DNA from: Thermoguttaceae bacterium
GTDB lineage: Bacteria; Planctomycetota; Planctomycetia; Pirellulales; Thermoguttaceae
Reading direction: 5' to 3'
NCBI GenBank assembly: GCA_017939795.1
Contig: JAGBAA010000142.1
Coordinates: forward strand, 1-64,000
Length of the DNA: 64,000 bases
Program-made: the position numbers and the translations under genes
Part shown: positions 63,995-64,000 of the stretch, piece by piece
Layout: each line of letters begins with the position of its first letter
Numbering within the stretch: position 1 is the stretch's first letter
The notes under the pieces: generated by a model
What the model was told of the DNA's origin: nothing
Databases searched by the model: none
The model's input: only the letters and a program-made list of their open reading frames with translations

Positions 63995-64000
63995 CCAGCC

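Noticed and set aside
1-64000. tRNA or rRNA genes
   Set aside because: I looked for cloverleaf and T-loop patterns in the gaps and found none I could support. A covariance-model search could still find one.

Overview
The window looks like a chromosomal segment of a heterotrophic Planctomycetota bacterium, probably a gut- or rumen-associated Pirellulales-type lineage. This is an inference from content. One secreted protein carries a LEPR-XLL-type N-terminal motif plus dockerin repeats. Two Ser/Thr kinases carry C-terminal FGE-like or beta-helix domains. There is an NPCBM / hydrazine-synthase-alpha-like dihaem protein, and secreted proteins for fructan, amino-sugar and acetylated-glycan breakdown are abundant. 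I found no rRNA, tRNA, CRISPR array, transposase or prophage.

Layout. 1-2822 (minus): a TIR / NB-ARC / TPR STAND protein running off the left edge. 3-7.4 kb (plus): scpB and the NPCBM/HZS-alpha-like protein. 7.6-14.2 kb: an AtpZ-like protein, an NCS1 permease with a repetitive Ala/Pro/Glu insertion, orphan flhA, a YjbQ-family gene and galT. 14.3-17.4 kb: a LEPR-XLL, IdeS-like, dockerin-bearing cysteine protease translationally coupled to a Tat-type secreted protein. 17.5-22.2 kb: M24 peptidase-accB-accC, then ridA and a pyridoxal/pyridoxamine kinase. 22.5-30.5 kb: a GT39-like membrane protein, an MFS transporter, a Sel1-repeat protein, a PilW-like pseudopilin and a lipoprotein alpha/beta hydrolase. 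30.8-48 kb: a glycan region with sialate O-acetylesterase, BASS-type transporter, GH123-like and GH5/GH-A-like proteins, an M24 peptidase, an FGE-tailed kinase, an MBL-fold hydrolase and a DUF4838 protein. 48.2-54.8 kb: a beta-helix kinase, a DUF58 protein and ComEC. 54.9-58.4 kb: GH32 fructanase and a sugar porter. 58.7-63.8 kb (plus): NrnA-like DHH phosphoesterase, Rieske protein, a cytochrome b fused to a dihaem cytochrome c, and aroK.

How the parts fit. The sugar porter and GH32 form a fructan/sucrose unit. The sialate esterase, GH123-like, GH5-like and DUF4838 proteins suggest use of host mucin or complex plant glycans. The sialate esterase and the GH5-like gene have nearly identical promoters, which suggests co-regulation. 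The Rieske plus cytochrome b-c fusion is a quinol oxidase module of a bc-type complex. Three unrelated membrane proteins (NCS1 permease, sugar porter, cytochrome b) each carry a long Ala/Pro/Glu-rich or coiled insertion in a loop predicted to face the periplasm. This shared feature is one of the least expected things in the window. The other strong candidates for follow-up are the IdeS-like dockerin protease pair and the TIR-STAND protein.

Promoters could be read upstream of many genes as TTGA(C/A)A-like, 16-17 bp, TAAAAT/TATAAT. Most long unassigned reading frames opposite real genes are products of codon bias.
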